Shown: positions 15,780-27,500 of the stretch, piece by piece
Layout of the letters: every line of letters begins with the position of its first letter
How positions within the stretch are numbered: position 1 is the stretch's first letter
Program-made: the position numbers and the translations under genes
Assembly: GCA_037190845.1 (NCBI GenBank)
Contig: JBBCJI010000002.1
Span: forward strand, 1-64,000
Length of the DNA stretch: 64,000 bases
Reading direction: 5' to 3'
From: JBEBVQ01 sp037190845
GTDB taxonomy: Bacteria; Bacteroidota; Bacteroidia; Chitinophagales; Chitinophagaceae
Notes under the pieces: model-generated
What the model was told of the DNA's origin: nothing
Databases searched by the model: none
Seen by the model: the letters and a program-made list of their open reading frames with translations, nothing else

Positions 15780-18695
15780 ATGAAGCAACAAAAACACAAG
15801 TTGAACATTCTGTTACTGATCCTTTGCGTGCTGGGCGCCGGAGACGGAGTCTACGCCCGGAATATTGCGTCCATGCAGGCACAGCAGCTCCAGTTTATTG
15901 AGAATCAGGGGCAGATTGTGGATCAGTATGGTAAACGCCGGGCGGATATTGATTTTCGGGTATCGTGTGGCCAGGGGCTCAATATTTTTATCGGTAGTGC
16001 AGGTATTCATTATCAATGGACTAAAAGCAACAGAGGTGTGGAACTGGGGGCGCCACTGCCGGAAACGGATGCAGCACCCGCAGGTACTGACATGATCCGG
16101 TCTCTGCTCCGGTCCGGTAATGCCAGCCCGGTGGAGATGTACCGGATGGATGTAATGCTTGTGGGCGCAAATGCAAACGCTCCGGTCGTTGCGGAAGACA
16201 AACAATCTTATTATGAGCAATATTACCTGCCGCAGACCGGGGGTAATGCGGCCCGTGCTCATGCTTACCGGAAGATCACATATAAGGGAGTCTATCCGGA
16301 TATCGACTGGGTAGTGTATATCAAAGGGGATAAGATGGAATACGACTTCGTCGTGCATCCTGGTGGTAAGGTTTCTGATATAAAGATGAAGTACGGTGGT
16401 GCAGCTTCACTTGGATTAAATGAAGATGGCAGCATTACAGCGGTTACGGAGATGGGGACGGCTACGCAGCGGGCGCCATACAGTTTCCAGGCAGCAGATG
16501 GAGGAAAAGTGGATTCCCGTTTTATATTGAATGGTGATATACTCAGCTTCGGCACAGGCGACCATCAGGGAACATTGATAATTGATCCGGTATTGGAATG
16601 GGGCCGTTATTACGGAGGAAGTAATATAGAGATATCATTCGGAACTGCTGTGGATAATAATGACGGGAGTGTATATATGTCCGGGACGACGTTGAGTACC
16701 AATAATATTGCCACTATCGGGGCATTCAAGACTACATTGTCCAGCGGCGGCGCTGAAGATTTCTTCCTCGCCAGATTCAGCTCTGCAGGCTTAAGAGTAT
16801 GGAGTACTTATTATGGTGGTACGGGTATGGAAACAGGTGGTGCGGTGACCTGTGACAGAAACGGGAACGTTTATCTGAGCGGATCGACTTCAAGTACCGC
16901 AGGTATGACCACACCCGGTAGCTTCCGGGAGGTTTTCACCGGAGGTAGCAGTGATGGGTTTATCGTTAAGTTTGATGCTTCCGGATCAAGAATTTGGGGT
17001 TCTTACTACGGCGGGGAGGGGGACGACGGTGTGCTGAATATTTCTTGTGATGTACAAGGTAATGTATACATATGTGGTAATACAAGCAGTGATACAGGTA
17101 TTTCTACTCCTTCCAGCCATCAGGTAAATCGTAATATTATTGGTATCTCATCTTCGGCTCCAAATGGTTTTTTGGTAAAATTTGACGGTAGCGGTATGCG
17201 GCAATGGGGGACTTACTATGGATGGAACAGTACGGGACTGGATGTGTTTGCAGACAAATTCGGTGATGTTTATCTGGCGGGGGACGCAGCTAGGGATTCC
17301 AATATTACGACGCCTGGCGCCCATCAAAGAATCCCGGGTGGTAGTTATGACTACTATCTCGCTAAATTTGACGGTAGTGGTACACGTATATGGGGGACAT
17401 TTTATGGAGGAGAAGAAAGTGAGCGTGCGGGTGCGATACCTTGGAAAATGCGTATGATTGCAGGTGATGATTCGGGAAATATCTACCTGGCCGGTACCAC
17501 CGGGAGTGTGGACTCAATAGCCACACCCGGTAGCTATCAGGATACGAAAAATGGAATTGCTGGAGAAACGGACGGCTTTCTGGTGAAATTCGACAGTAGT
17601 GGGAAAAGGCAGTGGGGTACTTATTACGGAGGAGCCGGTGGAATGCTTGAAAGCGTTCTTTCCATGGCCTGTGATCACAGGGGAAATGTCTATCTGGTCG
17701 GAACGACGGAAAGCAACTCGGGCATTGCCACACCTGACGGACATCAGACGACGCTTGCCGGGACCGGACCGATGATGGTTGATGCATTTCTGGCCCGGTT
17801 TGATCATTCAGGCGCTCTGAAATGGGGTACTTATTATGGTGGCAGCAGTATGGATCTGTGCTTTGGCGTCGTCACTGATTGGTTCGGAAACGTATACATC
17901 AGCGGTTCGACACAAAGCGATACCGGGATTGCCACACCGGGCAGCCAGTTTTATATAAACGAAGATGCGTTTATAGCAAAATTCTGCTTTGCGATACCTC
18001 CTGTTTCTATTACCGGCAGCGATACCATTTGTCCCAATACATCCCATACCTATTCTGTGCCGGCCAATTCCGGCGCCGGCTTTATCTGGGAGTGGCCTGC
18101 GGGATGGGATGTCAGCATTACAGGAAACACGGCCACCTTGCATGCAAACCAGGAGGGCGCTGCAGGTACCATTAATGTGCAGACCGTCAAGTGCGGCGAT
18201 ACAAGTGATGCCGCGTCCTTTGAAGTATACGTACATCAGCAGACTCCGGCGCAGATAGCTGTAGACGGATATGACCTGAGTACTGTGAACAGCCACAGCA
18301 CATACCAGTGGTACGTCAACGGCTATCCTGTTCCCGGCGCTACCGGCCGTGTCTATACTGTAGACAGTAACGCCGGTTATAATGTAAAGGTGACGAATGC
18401 CAATGGGTGCACGGACTCCTCGGATACCTATTATGTAACTAATATTTCAGTCACGGATGTATCACATCCGGATCGGGTAGCCATATATCCCAATCCGGCT
18501 CGTAACATGGTGTATGTGGCAGCGCCCGAACGTGCTGTGGTACACATCAGCAGTATGGACGGGAAAACGGTACTGCAGCAGTCAGCGGGAACCGTTGATA
18601 TCAGTGGTCTGGCTGATGGTGTGTACCTCCTGCAGGTCCACACCGCAGATGACAGGTTGATACATCTTGAGAAGCTGGTGAAGTCGCCCCGCTAA
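15780..18695 (+). CDS. Secreted SBBP beta-propeller protein with T9SS type A tail
   Basis: The 971-residue protein has a signal peptide (LNILLLILCVLGAGDGVYA). An N-terminal DUF7948-like domain begins QFIENQGQIVDQ. A series of SBBP propeller repeats follows, each with units such as WSTYYGGTG, DRNGNVYLSGST and DGFIVKFDASG (about 290-740). A PKD/Ig-like domain starts TGSDTICPNTSHTYSV, and the end carries a type A sorting domain (IYPNPARNMVYV to YLLQVHTADDR). Type IX secretion would place it on the surface, probably as an adhesin. The next gene encodes a protein with the same N-terminal domain. Confidence 0.88.
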   Translation: MKQQKHKLNILLLILCVLGAGDGVYARNIASMQAQQLQFIENQGQIVDQYGKRRADIDFRVSCGQGLNIFIGSAGIHYQWTKSNRGVELGAPLPETDAAPAGTDMIRSLLRSGNASPVEMYRMDVMLVGANANAPVVAEDKQSYYEQYYLPQTGGNAARAHAYRKITYKGVYPDIDWVVYIKGDKMEYDFVVHPGGKVSDIKMKYGGAASLGLNEDGSITAVTEMGTATQRAPYSFQAADGGKVDSRFILNGDILSFGTGDHQGTLIIDPVLEWGRYYGGSNIEISFGTAVDNNDGSVYMSGTTLSTNNIATIGAFKTTLSSGGAEDFFLARFSSAGLRVWSTYYGGTGMETGGAVTCDRNGNVYLSGSTSSTAGMTTPGSFREVFTGGSSDGFIVKFDASGSRIWGSYYGGEGDDGVLNISCDVQGNVYICGNTSSDTGISTPSSHQVNRNIIGISSSAPNGFLVKFDGSGMRQWGTYYGWNSTGLDVFADKFGDVYLAGDAARDSNITTPGAHQRIPGGSYDYYLAKFDGSGTRIWGTFYGGEESERAGAIPWKMRMIAGDDSGNIYLAGTTGSVDSIATPGSYQDTKNGIAGETDGFLVKFDSSGKRQWGTYYGGAGGMLESVLSMACDHRGNVYLVGTTESNSGIATPDGHQTTLAGTGPMMVDAFLARFDHSGALKWGTYYGGSSMDLCFGVVTDWFGNVYISGSTQSDTGIATPGSQFYINEDAFIAKFCFAIPPVSITGSDTICPNTSHTYSVPANSGAGFIWEWPAGWDVSITGNTATLHANQEGAAGTINVQTVKCGDTSDAASFEVYVHQQTPAQIAVDGYDLSTVNSHSTYQWYVNGYPVPGATGRVYTVDSNAGYNVKVTNANGCTDSSDTYYVTNISVTDVSHPDRVAIYPNPARNMVYVAAPERAVVHISSMDGKTVLQQSAGTVDISGLADGVYLLQVHTADDRLIHLEKLVKSPR

Positions 18696-18708
18696 AGGCA
18701 ACAGTGTG

Positions 18709-18750
18709 CATGGTTCCCGGCAAATACTTGTTGCCGGGAACCATGTTATT
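18709..18750 (+). terminator. Hairpin terminator after the SBBP protein
   Basis: Arms 18709-18723 (CATGGTTCCCGGCAA) and 18731-18745 are perfect complements with a 7-base loop, followed by TTATTTC. Confidence 0.75.
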
Positions 18751-18820
18751 TCACGCCGGCCTTACTAAACCTCCGGGTAGATGTAGTGGCGCAATATTTG
18801 CAAATGAAGAATAAGAGATT

Positions 18821-21800
18821 ATGAAAATTTTCCGGATCATTTTTGCCTTGCTTTTCCCGGGTGTTGCTTTTACAATGCACACCTCCGGGGAGGATGCAGC
18901 CAGTGTGCCGGGATTGAGTTTTGTAGAAAACAAAGGGCAGTGGGCGGATCAGGTAAAATTCAGGGCAGGCATTCCGGGAGGGGCATTGTTCCTTACAGAC
19001 CGGGGTTTTGTATTTAACTATTACCAGGTAGCCGATCTGGAAAGCATACATGCACTTGAAGGTAACGGACAGGATGTATCAGGTGAAACGGTACGCCACC
19101 ATGCATATCGTGTTGATTTCGCAGGGGCGAATGAAAATATCACATACCGTACAGATCATAAAAGCAGTATTTACCACAATTATTTCTACGGCAATGAGCC
19201 TTCGAAATGGGCGGGACGTGTAGCGTTATTTGGCAAGGTAATACAGCAGCATGTATATGACGGGATAGACGTCGCAGTGTATAGCAAAGGGATGTCTTTC
19301 AAGTACGATTTTATTATCGCCCCCGGCGCCGATGCCGGGAAGATCGCTCTGACCTTTTATGGTGTATCGCCACAGCTTACCGCACGGGGCAGCCTGAGTA
19401 TAAAGACCAGCGTCAATGAGACGGAGGAACTGGCTCCTTATGCATATCAGGTGATCGAAGGCCGTGAGGTGCCGGTGAGATGCAGCTACAGACTGGCAAA
19501 AGGGCGCCTCAGTTTCGACTTGCCGCAGGATTATGACAGGCGGTATGCACTGATCATAGATCCCCAGCTTGTATTTGCCACATACAGCGGCGCTGCCAAC
19601 GGACGGGATTTTTACAGCTATTGCAGCACATATGATGATGCCGGTAACCTGTACGCCGGCGGAAAATGCTGGCAACCGGGCTGGCCGGTTACTACCGGCG
19701 CTTTCCAGACTACGTTCGGAGGAGATCAGGATGTAGGCATCAACAAATATAATGCGGACGGTACCCAGTTGTTGTATGCTACTTATTACGGCGGAAGGGA
19801 TAGCGAGGAACCTTATGCTATGGTTGTGAACAGCCGCGGTGAGCTGGTCGTCACCGGCGGCACCCGGTCGCAGAATCTTCCTGTCACGCCCGGATGCTAT
19901 GATAACACGTTCGGCAGATATTATGACCTCTTTGTAGCACATTTCAACCTGGACGGATCAGCGCTGATCGGTGCTACTTACATGGGCGGATCCGGATCCG
20001 GAGACGTGAATGCCATTGATATCACGGGCATTGGTGCAGGCGCGCATAATAAAACGAGCCCCGCAGAGCTGGTCTGTGACCATGCCGGTAATATATGGGT
20101 AGTCAGCAATACTTCGGAAAGTGATTTTCCCGTTACTTCCACGGCATTACAGCCTGCTATTGCCGGTGGTATAGACGGCGTGCTGTTTCAGCTCAATCCC
20201 GACTGCTCCCGGTTGCTGTATAGCACCTTTATCGGTGGGAGCAGCGATGATGCGGTATACAGCCTGTTATTCAATCCTGCCGGAAACCTGGTTATTTGCG
20301 GCGGTACGCAGAGCGCTGATTTTCCCGTATCCGGGAGCGTACTGCAGCCGGCGGCACAGGGTGGCTGGGATGGTTTCGTAGCCATAGTAAACCCTGTATC
20401 AGGCGCATTACTGCGATCCACTTACCTGGGTACGACAGGCAACGATCAGGCGGTGGGGCTGCAGGCAGATGATGATGGAAATATCTATGTACTGGGACGG
20501 ACGCTGGGAAACTACCCGGTCAGCCCGGGGGTGTATGCGCAGCCGAACGGAGATGTGTTTATTGACAAGCTTGCGCCAGACCTGAATGCTTCTTTACAAT
20601 CCACACGGGTAGGGAATCCGCAGTCTTCACGCCGGTATTCACCTACTGCTTTTCTTCTGGATGTTTGCGGGAATGTATATGTTACAGGACTGGACGCCGT
20701 CGCGGGATTACCAGTGACCAGCGATGCCTTTGAAACGACGACCCGGAACTTCTGGTTTTGTGTGTTGCGGCCTGGATTTTCAGGGCTGCTTTTTGCTTCT
20801 TATTTCGGCACAACCGATGATCATACGCATGTGGGTACGCATCGCCTGGACCCGCGCGGTATCGTATATCATTCTGTTTGCGTCGGCTCATCGGCTTATC
20901 CCGTTACGCCGGGTGCCTGGGCTACCACGAAGCTTGCGGAAGCCCAGGATGTCGTCAGCTTTAAACTGAATTTTGAGACCTCGGGGGTGCACGCCGTCTT
21001 TGTAACAGACCAGATGCGCGATACGGGCTGTGCGCCTTTTACGGTACCGTTCATCAACCGGTCCGGCATGGCAGAACGTTTTTTATGGGATTTCGGAGAT
21101 GGTACATTCACGACGGACCCATCGCCAACCCATATATTCACCACGGCAGGTGTATATACCGTCCAGTTGTATGCATATAACGATACAGCTTGTGTTACGC
21201 ATGACACCTTCAGTAGGGTGATTACCGTATTGCCTTCACCCCGTCTTTCCGTAACTCCGGATACGGTCACTTGTGTCAACAACCCGGTGCAGTTGCGTGC
21301 AGACGTTACACACGATCCCGGTGTAAACGCTACGATTGTGTGGACGCCGCCTACAGCGCTCGACAATGCAACCATTGTTAATCCGGTTACCTCGGCATTG
21401 TCGGATATTACTTATCATGTTTCCGTAACGCTGGACGGCGGCTGCCGGGCGGAAGATTCTGTCCGTATCACTGTGTTGCAGGGCTTTGATCTGCAGACGC
21501 CGGATACGGCCGTTTGCGCAGGTGAAGCGGTCACGATCCGGCTTCATGGAGATACGCGCTATAAGTATGTATGGTCTCCTGCCAACGGCGTTTCCGATAC
21601 GACAGATATGGCTCCGGTAATCGTACCGGACTCCTCACGGACGTATGTAGTGACGGCGCGTTACCCGGGCTGCCGGGACAGTATACGTGTCCTTGATATA
21701 GAAGTGCAGCCACAGCCCACTATAGATCTTGGTCCCGACCGGGCGCTCTGCTATGGGGATACTCTGCGCATGAACCCGGTAATCCTCCCTCCGGATTATT

Positions 21801-22696
21801 CGCTTTATACCTACAACTGGAATCCGGCCGGAGGTTTGGATGCACCGGCTTCCAAAACCCCGTTGTTTACCGCTTACGCCACGACTATACTAACGATGAC
21901 AGTCAGCACACCTATCGGCTGTACGGGTACAGACGATATCCTGATCACGGTGGCTGATCCGGATATGATAACTGCCTCGGCCGATACCTCCATCTGTCCG
22001 GGAGATACCATCCGGCTCTATGTCCGGGGTACGCAGGCTACACAGGTATGGCGACCTGCTTATTATATAAGTGATACCCTGAGTACGGATCCTTATGTGT
22101 ATCCCGTTACGCCGGTTTCCTATACGGTTTACGCCCGGGATGACAACAATTGTCTGGATACCCAGGTGGTTCGTGTGGGCATAGCGGAGCGCGCCGTGGT
22201 GACATTGCCGGATTCTGCCCGTATCTTTCCCGGTGAGACATACCGGATGGATCCGGATGGAAACTGCATATATTTCGAATGGTTCCCGCCGGCAGGGTTG
22301 TCAGATCCTCAGTCAAGAAATCCGGTAGCCAACCCGGAAGCAGATACACGTTACTACGTTACGGGGCAGACAGCATACGGATGTGTCGCTTCAGACTCAA
22401 TGTTATTGTACGTTAGTACGGATTCATACATAGATATGCCTAATGCTTTTGTGCCCGGTAATGGCCCGAACGGCATATTGAAGCCGGTAAGAAGAGGTAA
22501 TATACTGCTGAAGTCTTTTTCGGTATATAACAGGTGGGGTATGAAGCTGTTTGAGACCAGGGATGTAGACGAGGGGTGGGACGGACTGTATGGAGGCCGT
22601 GCGCAGCCAATGGGTGTATATGTGTATATGGTGGAAGCTGTGACACCGGCAGGACGCATATTTTACAAGCAGGGGAATGTGACCTTGCTGCGATAA
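18821..22696 (+). CDS. Giant secreted protein with PKD and gliding-motility C-terminal domain
   Basis: The 1291-residue protein has a signal peptide (IFRIIFALLFPGVAFTMHTS), the DUF7948-like start FVENKGQWADQVKF, then propeller-like units (STFIGGSSDDAVYSLLFNPAG and AGNLVICGGTQ). PKD-type domains follow (RFLWDFGDGTFTTDPSPTHI), then several Ig-like repeats (ADTSICPGDTIRLYVRGTQ). The end is a gliding-motility-associated type B sorting domain (FSVYNRWGMKLFETRD to YKQGNVTLLR). It is therefore predicted to be exported by type IX secretion and anchored at the surface. Function may be adhesion or substrate binding; this is inferred. Confidence 0.88.
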   Translation: MKIFRIIFALLFPGVAFTMHTSGEDAASVPGLSFVENKGQWADQVKFRAGIPGGALFLTDRGFVFNYYQVADLESIHALEGNGQDVSGETVRHHAYRVDFAGANENITYRTDHKSSIYHNYFYGNEPSKWAGRVALFGKVIQQHVYDGIDVAVYSKGMSFKYDFIIAPGADAGKIALTFYGVSPQLTARGSLSIKTSVNETEELAPYAYQVIEGREVPVRCSYRLAKGRLSFDLPQDYDRRYALIIDPQLVFATYSGAANGRDFYSYCSTYDDAGNLYAGGKCWQPGWPVTTGAFQTTFGGDQDVGINKYNADGTQLLYATYYGGRDSEEPYAMVVNSRGELVVTGGTRSQNLPVTPGCYDNTFGRYYDLFVAHFNLDGSALIGATYMGGSGSGDVNAIDITGIGAGAHNKTSPAELVCDHAGNIWVVSNTSESDFPVTSTALQPAIAGGIDGVLFQLNPDCSRLLYSTFIGGSSDDAVYSLLFNPAGNLVICGGTQSADFPVSGSVLQPAAQGGWDGFVAIVNPVSGALLRSTYLGTTGNDQAVGLQADDDGNIYVLGRTLGNYPVSPGVYAQPNGDVFIDKLAPDLNASLQSTRVGNPQSSRRYSPTAFLLDVCGNVYVTGLDAVAGLPVTSDAFETTTRNFWFCVLRPGFSGLLFASYFGTTDDHTHVGTHRLDPRGIVYHSVCVGSSAYPVTPGAWATTKLAEAQDVVSFKLNFETSGVHAVFVTDQMRDTGCAPFTVPFINRSGMAERFLWDFGDGTFTTDPSPTHIFTTAGVYTVQLYAYNDTACVTHDTFSRVITVLPSPRLSVTPDTVTCVNNPVQLRADVTHDPGVNATIVWTPPTALDNATIVNPVTSALSDITYHVSVTLDGGCRAEDSVRITVLQGFDLQTPDTAVCAGEAVTIRLHGDTRYKYVWSPANGVSDTTDMAPVIVPDSSRTYVVTARYPGCRDSIRVLDIEVQPQPTIDLGPDRALCYGDTLRMNPVILPPDYSLYTYNWNPAGGLDAPASKTPLFTAYATTILTMTVSTPIGCTGTDDILITVADPDMITASADTSICPGDTIRLYVRGTQATQVWRPAYYISDTLSTDPYVYPVTPVSYTVYARDDNNCLDTQVVRVGIAERAVVTLPDSARIFPGETYRMDPDGNCIYFEWFPPAGLSDPQSRNPVANPEADTRYYVTGQTAYGCVASDSMLLYVSTDSYIDMPNAFVPGNGPNGILKPVRRGNILLKSFSVYNRWGMKLFETRDVDEGWDGLYGGRAQPMGVYVYMVEAVTPAGRIFYKQGNVTLLR

Positions 22697-22775
22697 AAGT
22701 GTCCGGTGCTTGTTTCTGCTATACATCGCTGACCAACGCGGTTTTTGTCTTAGTTTTACAGTTAAGATAAAAACA

Positions 22776-23354
22776 ATGTTCGAACAACTGTTTAACCATA
22801 TCTCTTCCAAAATATCTATTGGAGAAAAAGAAAAGGAAATATGCTATTCCCTCTTTATTGCCAAAACATTGCGCAAAAAGCAATACCTGCTGCAGGAGGG
22901 TGAGTCGTGTAAGTATCTTGCATTTGTAGAAAAGGGCTTGCTGCGTTCCTATACTGTTGACGAAAAAGGGACAGAGCATATAGTACAGTTTGCTCCCGAA
23001 GGCTGGTGGATCGCCGATATATACAGCCATCTTACCGGTGAACCGTCCGATTATAACATAGACGCACTTGAAGAAACAGAAATGCTGCTCCTTACGAAAG
23101 AAGCCTATGAAGCGCTGATGGAACGCGCGCCGGTTTTTGAACGGTATTACCGGTTGCTGATGCAAAACAGCCTGATCGCATACCAGAGAAGGGTTGCCTG
23201 TACATTAAGCCGTTCGGCAGAAGAAACGTACACTGAGTTTTTACGGGTATATCCGCATATTGCCCAACGGGTACCACAGCATAATATTGCGTCTTACTTA
23301 GGCATTACTCCTGAATCCCTGAGCCGGATACGCCGGCAGATGGCGGAGAAATGA
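22776..23354 (+). CDS. Crp/Fnr family transcription regulator
   Basis: The 192-residue protein shows a cyclic-nucleotide-binding fold (KKQYLLQEGESCKYLAFVEK, GLLRSYTVDEKGTEHIVQFA, WWIADIYSHLTGEPSDYNI) and a shortened winged helix (HNIASYLGITPESLSRIRRQ). Start set at ATG 22776, since the upstream open frame runs into the previous gene's end. It stands 190 bases before the DODA-type dioxygenase gene and is a plausible regulator of it. The effector is not known. Confidence 0.88.
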   Translation: MFEQLFNHISSKISIGEKEKEICYSLFIAKTLRKKQYLLQEGESCKYLAFVEKGLLRSYTVDEKGTEHIVQFAPEGWWIADIYSHLTGEPSDYNIDALEETEMLLLTKEAYEALMERAPVFERYYRLLMQNSLIAYQRRVACTLSRSAEETYTEFLRVYPHIAQRVPQHNIASYLGITPESLSRIRRQMAEK

Positions 23355-23361
23355 GCGTAAT

Positions 23362-23461
23362 TAATTTGAAAATTTGGTAATGTGCCGATTTGAAAATGTC
23401 TATGCTTTGCAAGCAGCAGGCATTACACTCATTTTCAAATTCTTGAGTTGCCACATTAGAA
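23362..23461. repeat. AATTTGAAAATG word element
   Basis: Direct words (AATTTGAAAATTTGG, GATTTGAAAATG) are mirrored downstream by CATTTTCAAATTCTTGAG and CCACATTA, so the whole segment can form a hairpin of roughly 90 bases. It lies between the Crp/Fnr and dioxygenase genes. Confidence 0.65.
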
Positions 23462-23547
23462 TGATATTTCACCCTCATTTCTTATCATACCTCAATGGTT
23501 CATTGCGGATCCTGTATGTACCTTGCAAATAGTTTAATGACCGTGCG

Positions 23548-24435
23548 ATGGACAGAAAGCAATTTTTAACCACAATTACAGGAGCTGCAGCTATGGTTAG
23601 TTTAGGAGGGTTATCCGCATTCCGGAAGTTTACCGATGCATTACCCGAAACAGGTCAGCAGATGCCGGTGTTGTTTGTCGGGCATGGTTCTCCGATGAAC
23701 GGTATTGAGGATAACGAATTCAGCCTCTATTGGGAGCGGCTGGGCAGGGAGATTCCCCGGCCGGCAGCGGTGCTGGTTGTGTCTGCGCACTGGTTTATCC
23801 GTAGCACAAAGGTCACTGCGATGGATTTCCCAAAAACGATCCACGATTTCGGCGGATTTCCGCAGGCATTATTTGATGTGCAATATCCGGCGCCCGGTAG
23901 CCCGGCGCTGGCAAAAGAAATGACAGAATCCATACGTTCCGTGCATGTGGAGCAGGATCACGACTGGGGCCTCGATCATGGCGCCTGGACGGTTGTGCGG
24001 CGTATGTATCCGAAAGCAGATATCCCTGTGTTGCAATTGAGTATTGATTATACAAAAGGGCCGCAGTTTCATTATGAACTGGCGAAAGAACTGGCATTCC
24101 TCCGTAAAAAGGGTGTGCTGATCATTGGTAGCGGGAATATGGTGCACAATCTCGGTATGATCAACTGGCGCATGATGGACGGCGGGGGCTATGACTGGGC
24201 GTATCAGATGAACGACAAGTTCAAGGAGTTCATCCTCAAGGGGGATCACCATCCGCTGATAAAATATGAATCGTTGGGGCAGGAAGCACGTATGGCAATC
24301 CCGACGCCGGAACATTACATCCCGTTGCTGTACACGCTGGCGTTACAGGATAAAAAAGACGAAGTGGGTTTCTTTAATGATAAAGCCGTTGGAGGTTCTT
24401 TGACAATGACATCGGTCCGGATCGGAAGAATATAA
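23548..24435 (+). CDS. ygiD: 4,5-DOPA dioxygenase-like class III extradiol dioxygenase
   Basis: The 295-residue protein belongs to the LigB/DODA family, which cleaves catechol rings such as DOPA using a single metal. Metal and active-site histidines are visible in FVGHGSPMN, VSAHWFIRS, GLDHGAWTV, GSGNMVHNLG and TPEHYIPL. A hydrophobic leader (FLTTITGAAAMVSLGGLSAF) at the N-terminus resembles a twin-arginine or lipoprotein-like leader but has only DRKQF before it, so export is uncertain. A Crp/Fnr gene lies upstream. Confidence 0.88.
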   Translation: MDRKQFLTTITGAAAMVSLGGLSAFRKFTDALPETGQQMPVLFVGHGSPMNGIEDNEFSLYWERLGREIPRPAAVLVVSAHWFIRSTKVTAMDFPKTIHDFGGFPQALFDVQYPAPGSPALAKEMTESIRSVHVEQDHDWGLDHGAWTVVRRMYPKADIPVLQLSIDYTKGPQFHYELAKELAFLRKKGVLIIGSGNMVHNLGMINWRMMDGGGYDWAYQMNDKFKEFILKGDHHPLIKYESLGQEARMAIPTPEHYIPLLYTLALQDKKDEVGFFNDKAVGGSLTMTSVRIGRI

Positions 24436-24555
24436 ATAAATGATTTGCAGTGCAGTGGCGGGAATATTCCGCTATTTGTATTATCTTAGAGCTGCAATTT
24501 CAATTATTCTGATGAATGCCGGTTATGCATTCATTGTAACAAACCGACGGTTATA

Positions 24556-27500
24556 ATGAGCAGAATACTTTGTATATCAGCCTTATTATGTATACTCACG
24601 TTCTTTGTTTCGGCGCAATGCACGAACTGGACGATCGGCAGCCGGTTGATCAATCAATCCAGCTGCGCATCAAGCGGGAGTTTTGAGATTGAATTGAACG
24701 GCCCCGATGCTGCTAATCTTTCCCTGATACAATACGGTATCGCAGCGCCTCCAGGTGGAGGGATATCTGTGCCGCTTAATAATTCTCCGGTGTTTACAGC
24801 TATGCCGGCGGGTACGTTTGAGGTGAGTGTGGTGGCTTACTGTGGTGGAACGTTCACGGGTAAAACTGCGAGGGTCACCGTTCCCGGGCTTTATGAACCG
24901 CCGGAGATGACGATTAATGTTAACCGGAATTCGCTTTCCTGTACTAAATCCGGTATCATTACGGTGGCGCCACGTAAAGGGTTACCGCCATATAATATTC
25001 GTATACTGCAGTCGCCATCCGGCTACACCGGTCCGGTGAATGCCACAATAACCTCAGGTACGCATGTTTTCAGGGAGCTCCCCGCAGGTTCATACAGAAT
25101 ACAGGTATCGGATGCCTGCGGCACGGGTACCAATCCTCATAACGTGCAGATCCTTTCACTACATCCTGCAAATATTGATTTCAATTACACCGGGGGAATG
25201 ATTGCATCCGGATGTAATGCAGTGAGTATTGCTCACCCTGGTGTTCAATCGAACAGTGGGTGGAGTGGATATCCGGATACTTTTTATACGATCTCTGTGG
25301 AAATACCGGGCCTTACCGCCAGAGCATCTATGCGTTGGGGGAGCGGGAGTTTCACCCTGCCTTTGCTGCCGGGGAAAACGCTTAAGGATTGCTATGGTGC
25401 AGCAGTTAACTTTACCATCACCTCCGATTGCGGCCCGACAACGATCCCGTTCAGCAGGCCTTTTCCCACACCTCATTTGAATTTCTCAACCACATTGAAT
25501 TGCAATACTGATTTTACCTCCCGTTTTTCTTTCAGTGGCCCGTTATGCTACCCGGTATCCTACAGCTATCGCCATCGGTCAGATGGCACCCATTATGGTC
25601 CGTTTACAGCCAGTTCCGGAAATGTAACGACTCCGCCGCTTCCATTCGGGATTTATGATGTAACGTTTACTACTGCCGATGGATACACAGGTACCGGCAC
25701 TACCCGGGCAGAACCGCTTCCTTCCAGTCCTTACCGGGTTTCTATCCTTACCGGGAGTGAAACACCGGGATTGCACGGGTATATTGAAGGATTCCGATTT
25801 ACTGCCAGCCATACACCGATCGGCGCCAGAACTATAGAGCTGTTTAGCGGCCCTGCTGGTTATAGTTATTTTGGCGGCTGGTCGGCTTCGATCAATGAGA
25901 TAAATATAAGGGGATCCTTGCCCTCTACTCCTGCCACATTGAGGTTTCCGCCAGGCTCTTATGTGTGGAAAATCACCGAAGGATGCGGGGTTTACTATTT
26001 GCCCGTAGAAGTAAAGGCTGCGGATGCCCCTGCATATACGGTAAACATCATCCGAAGCCGTCAGGCCTGTGAGGGCAGGTACATAGTGCCTTCAGCTACG
26101 CGCGTCATAAGAGGCGGCAGGGAACCTGTAAAATATTTTATTTACCAGTTCAATCCGCTGCTGCCCGGGCAACTTATCTATTACGGGGAAACGCAGGATT
26201 CTTTTTTGCTTACCGAACGTGGGTCATACTTTATACTTCCGGCCCCGGCGGGTAGCTATAACAATACACCTTTGTATGATCCGTCAACCTATATTCGTAT
26301 TAGTTATCCAAACCACTACACAAGAGGGGTAAGGTACGATTATCATCGTGATCCGCTGGAGATAGACCGGGAACAGACTCAGGCATTTACCTGTAACGGT
26401 ACGGCTCAGGGAGAGATTCATGCACGGGGTAAAGGTGGGGCTCCTTTCGCAGGTAGCACACCATACAGGTATGCACTGGCGCGTGCGGGTAACGGTGTAG
26501 GCGGTCCATTTCTCATGCAGAACCTCACCGGTATATTTACCGGATTCAACGGACGCGCCGGTGATAAATTTGATGTCCGTGTCGAAGATTCCTGCGGCGC
26601 CTTTATTGTCCAGCCCCTTGAAATCCTGGATCTGACCAAGACCCGTCTGATCTCCAGTGACAGGTATATCGTTTGTGATTCTGCTACGGTAAAGCTTACG
26701 ACTATTCCTTTACCTAATGCTACCTATAGCTGGACAGGTCCTAACGGCTTCACCTCCAGCCTGAGAGAACCTGTGATTGAAAACGTATTGTCATCCGTTC
26801 ATGTGGGGCTATATAAGGTTACGGTCCGCATCCCCCAGTGTAGTGTGCCGTTTACAGACAGTACCGTAATTACATCAAGTATACTGCCGCCGGCCCCGGA
26901 GGCAGATGTCATCTGTACCCACCCGGTACGTCTTGCTATCCGCAATCCACAACCGGGTATGCGCTACTTATGGCGTGAGCGTGATTATTATTATAATACT
27001 CCTTACGCGGAGTATACACGCGAGTCCAATCGGGGGCTTTATGAATACGTGCCCAACAGTGATGGCTTTATCAGCGCTGTGGCTATGGATACGATGACCC
27101 GGTGTATGTCTTACGGGCCGGAGATCGGATATTATCGTGACGCAAGACAGCAGTTCCGGGCAGGCATACAAACCGGTCGTACCGGTATTTGTCCCGGCGA
27201 TACCAGCACGTTAACGGCCACCGGTTTTGTTGATCCCGGGCTTCATACAGGACTGGTCGCTTCCTGTCAGTGGTTCTACAACGGAGTTGCCATACCTGGC
27301 GCCACAGAAAGAACATACGCAGCGGTGCAGCCCGGTAGTTACAGGGTATACGTAAGGCTTGATACCTGTCAGGCAGATACTTCTGATGCAGTGGAAATAT
27401 TACATATACCGGCGCCGGTCGGAAATATCTCTGCGCCTACACTGGATATATGTGAAGGGGAGGCAGTGCGGATAACTGCCACTGCCGGGAGTGATTATGC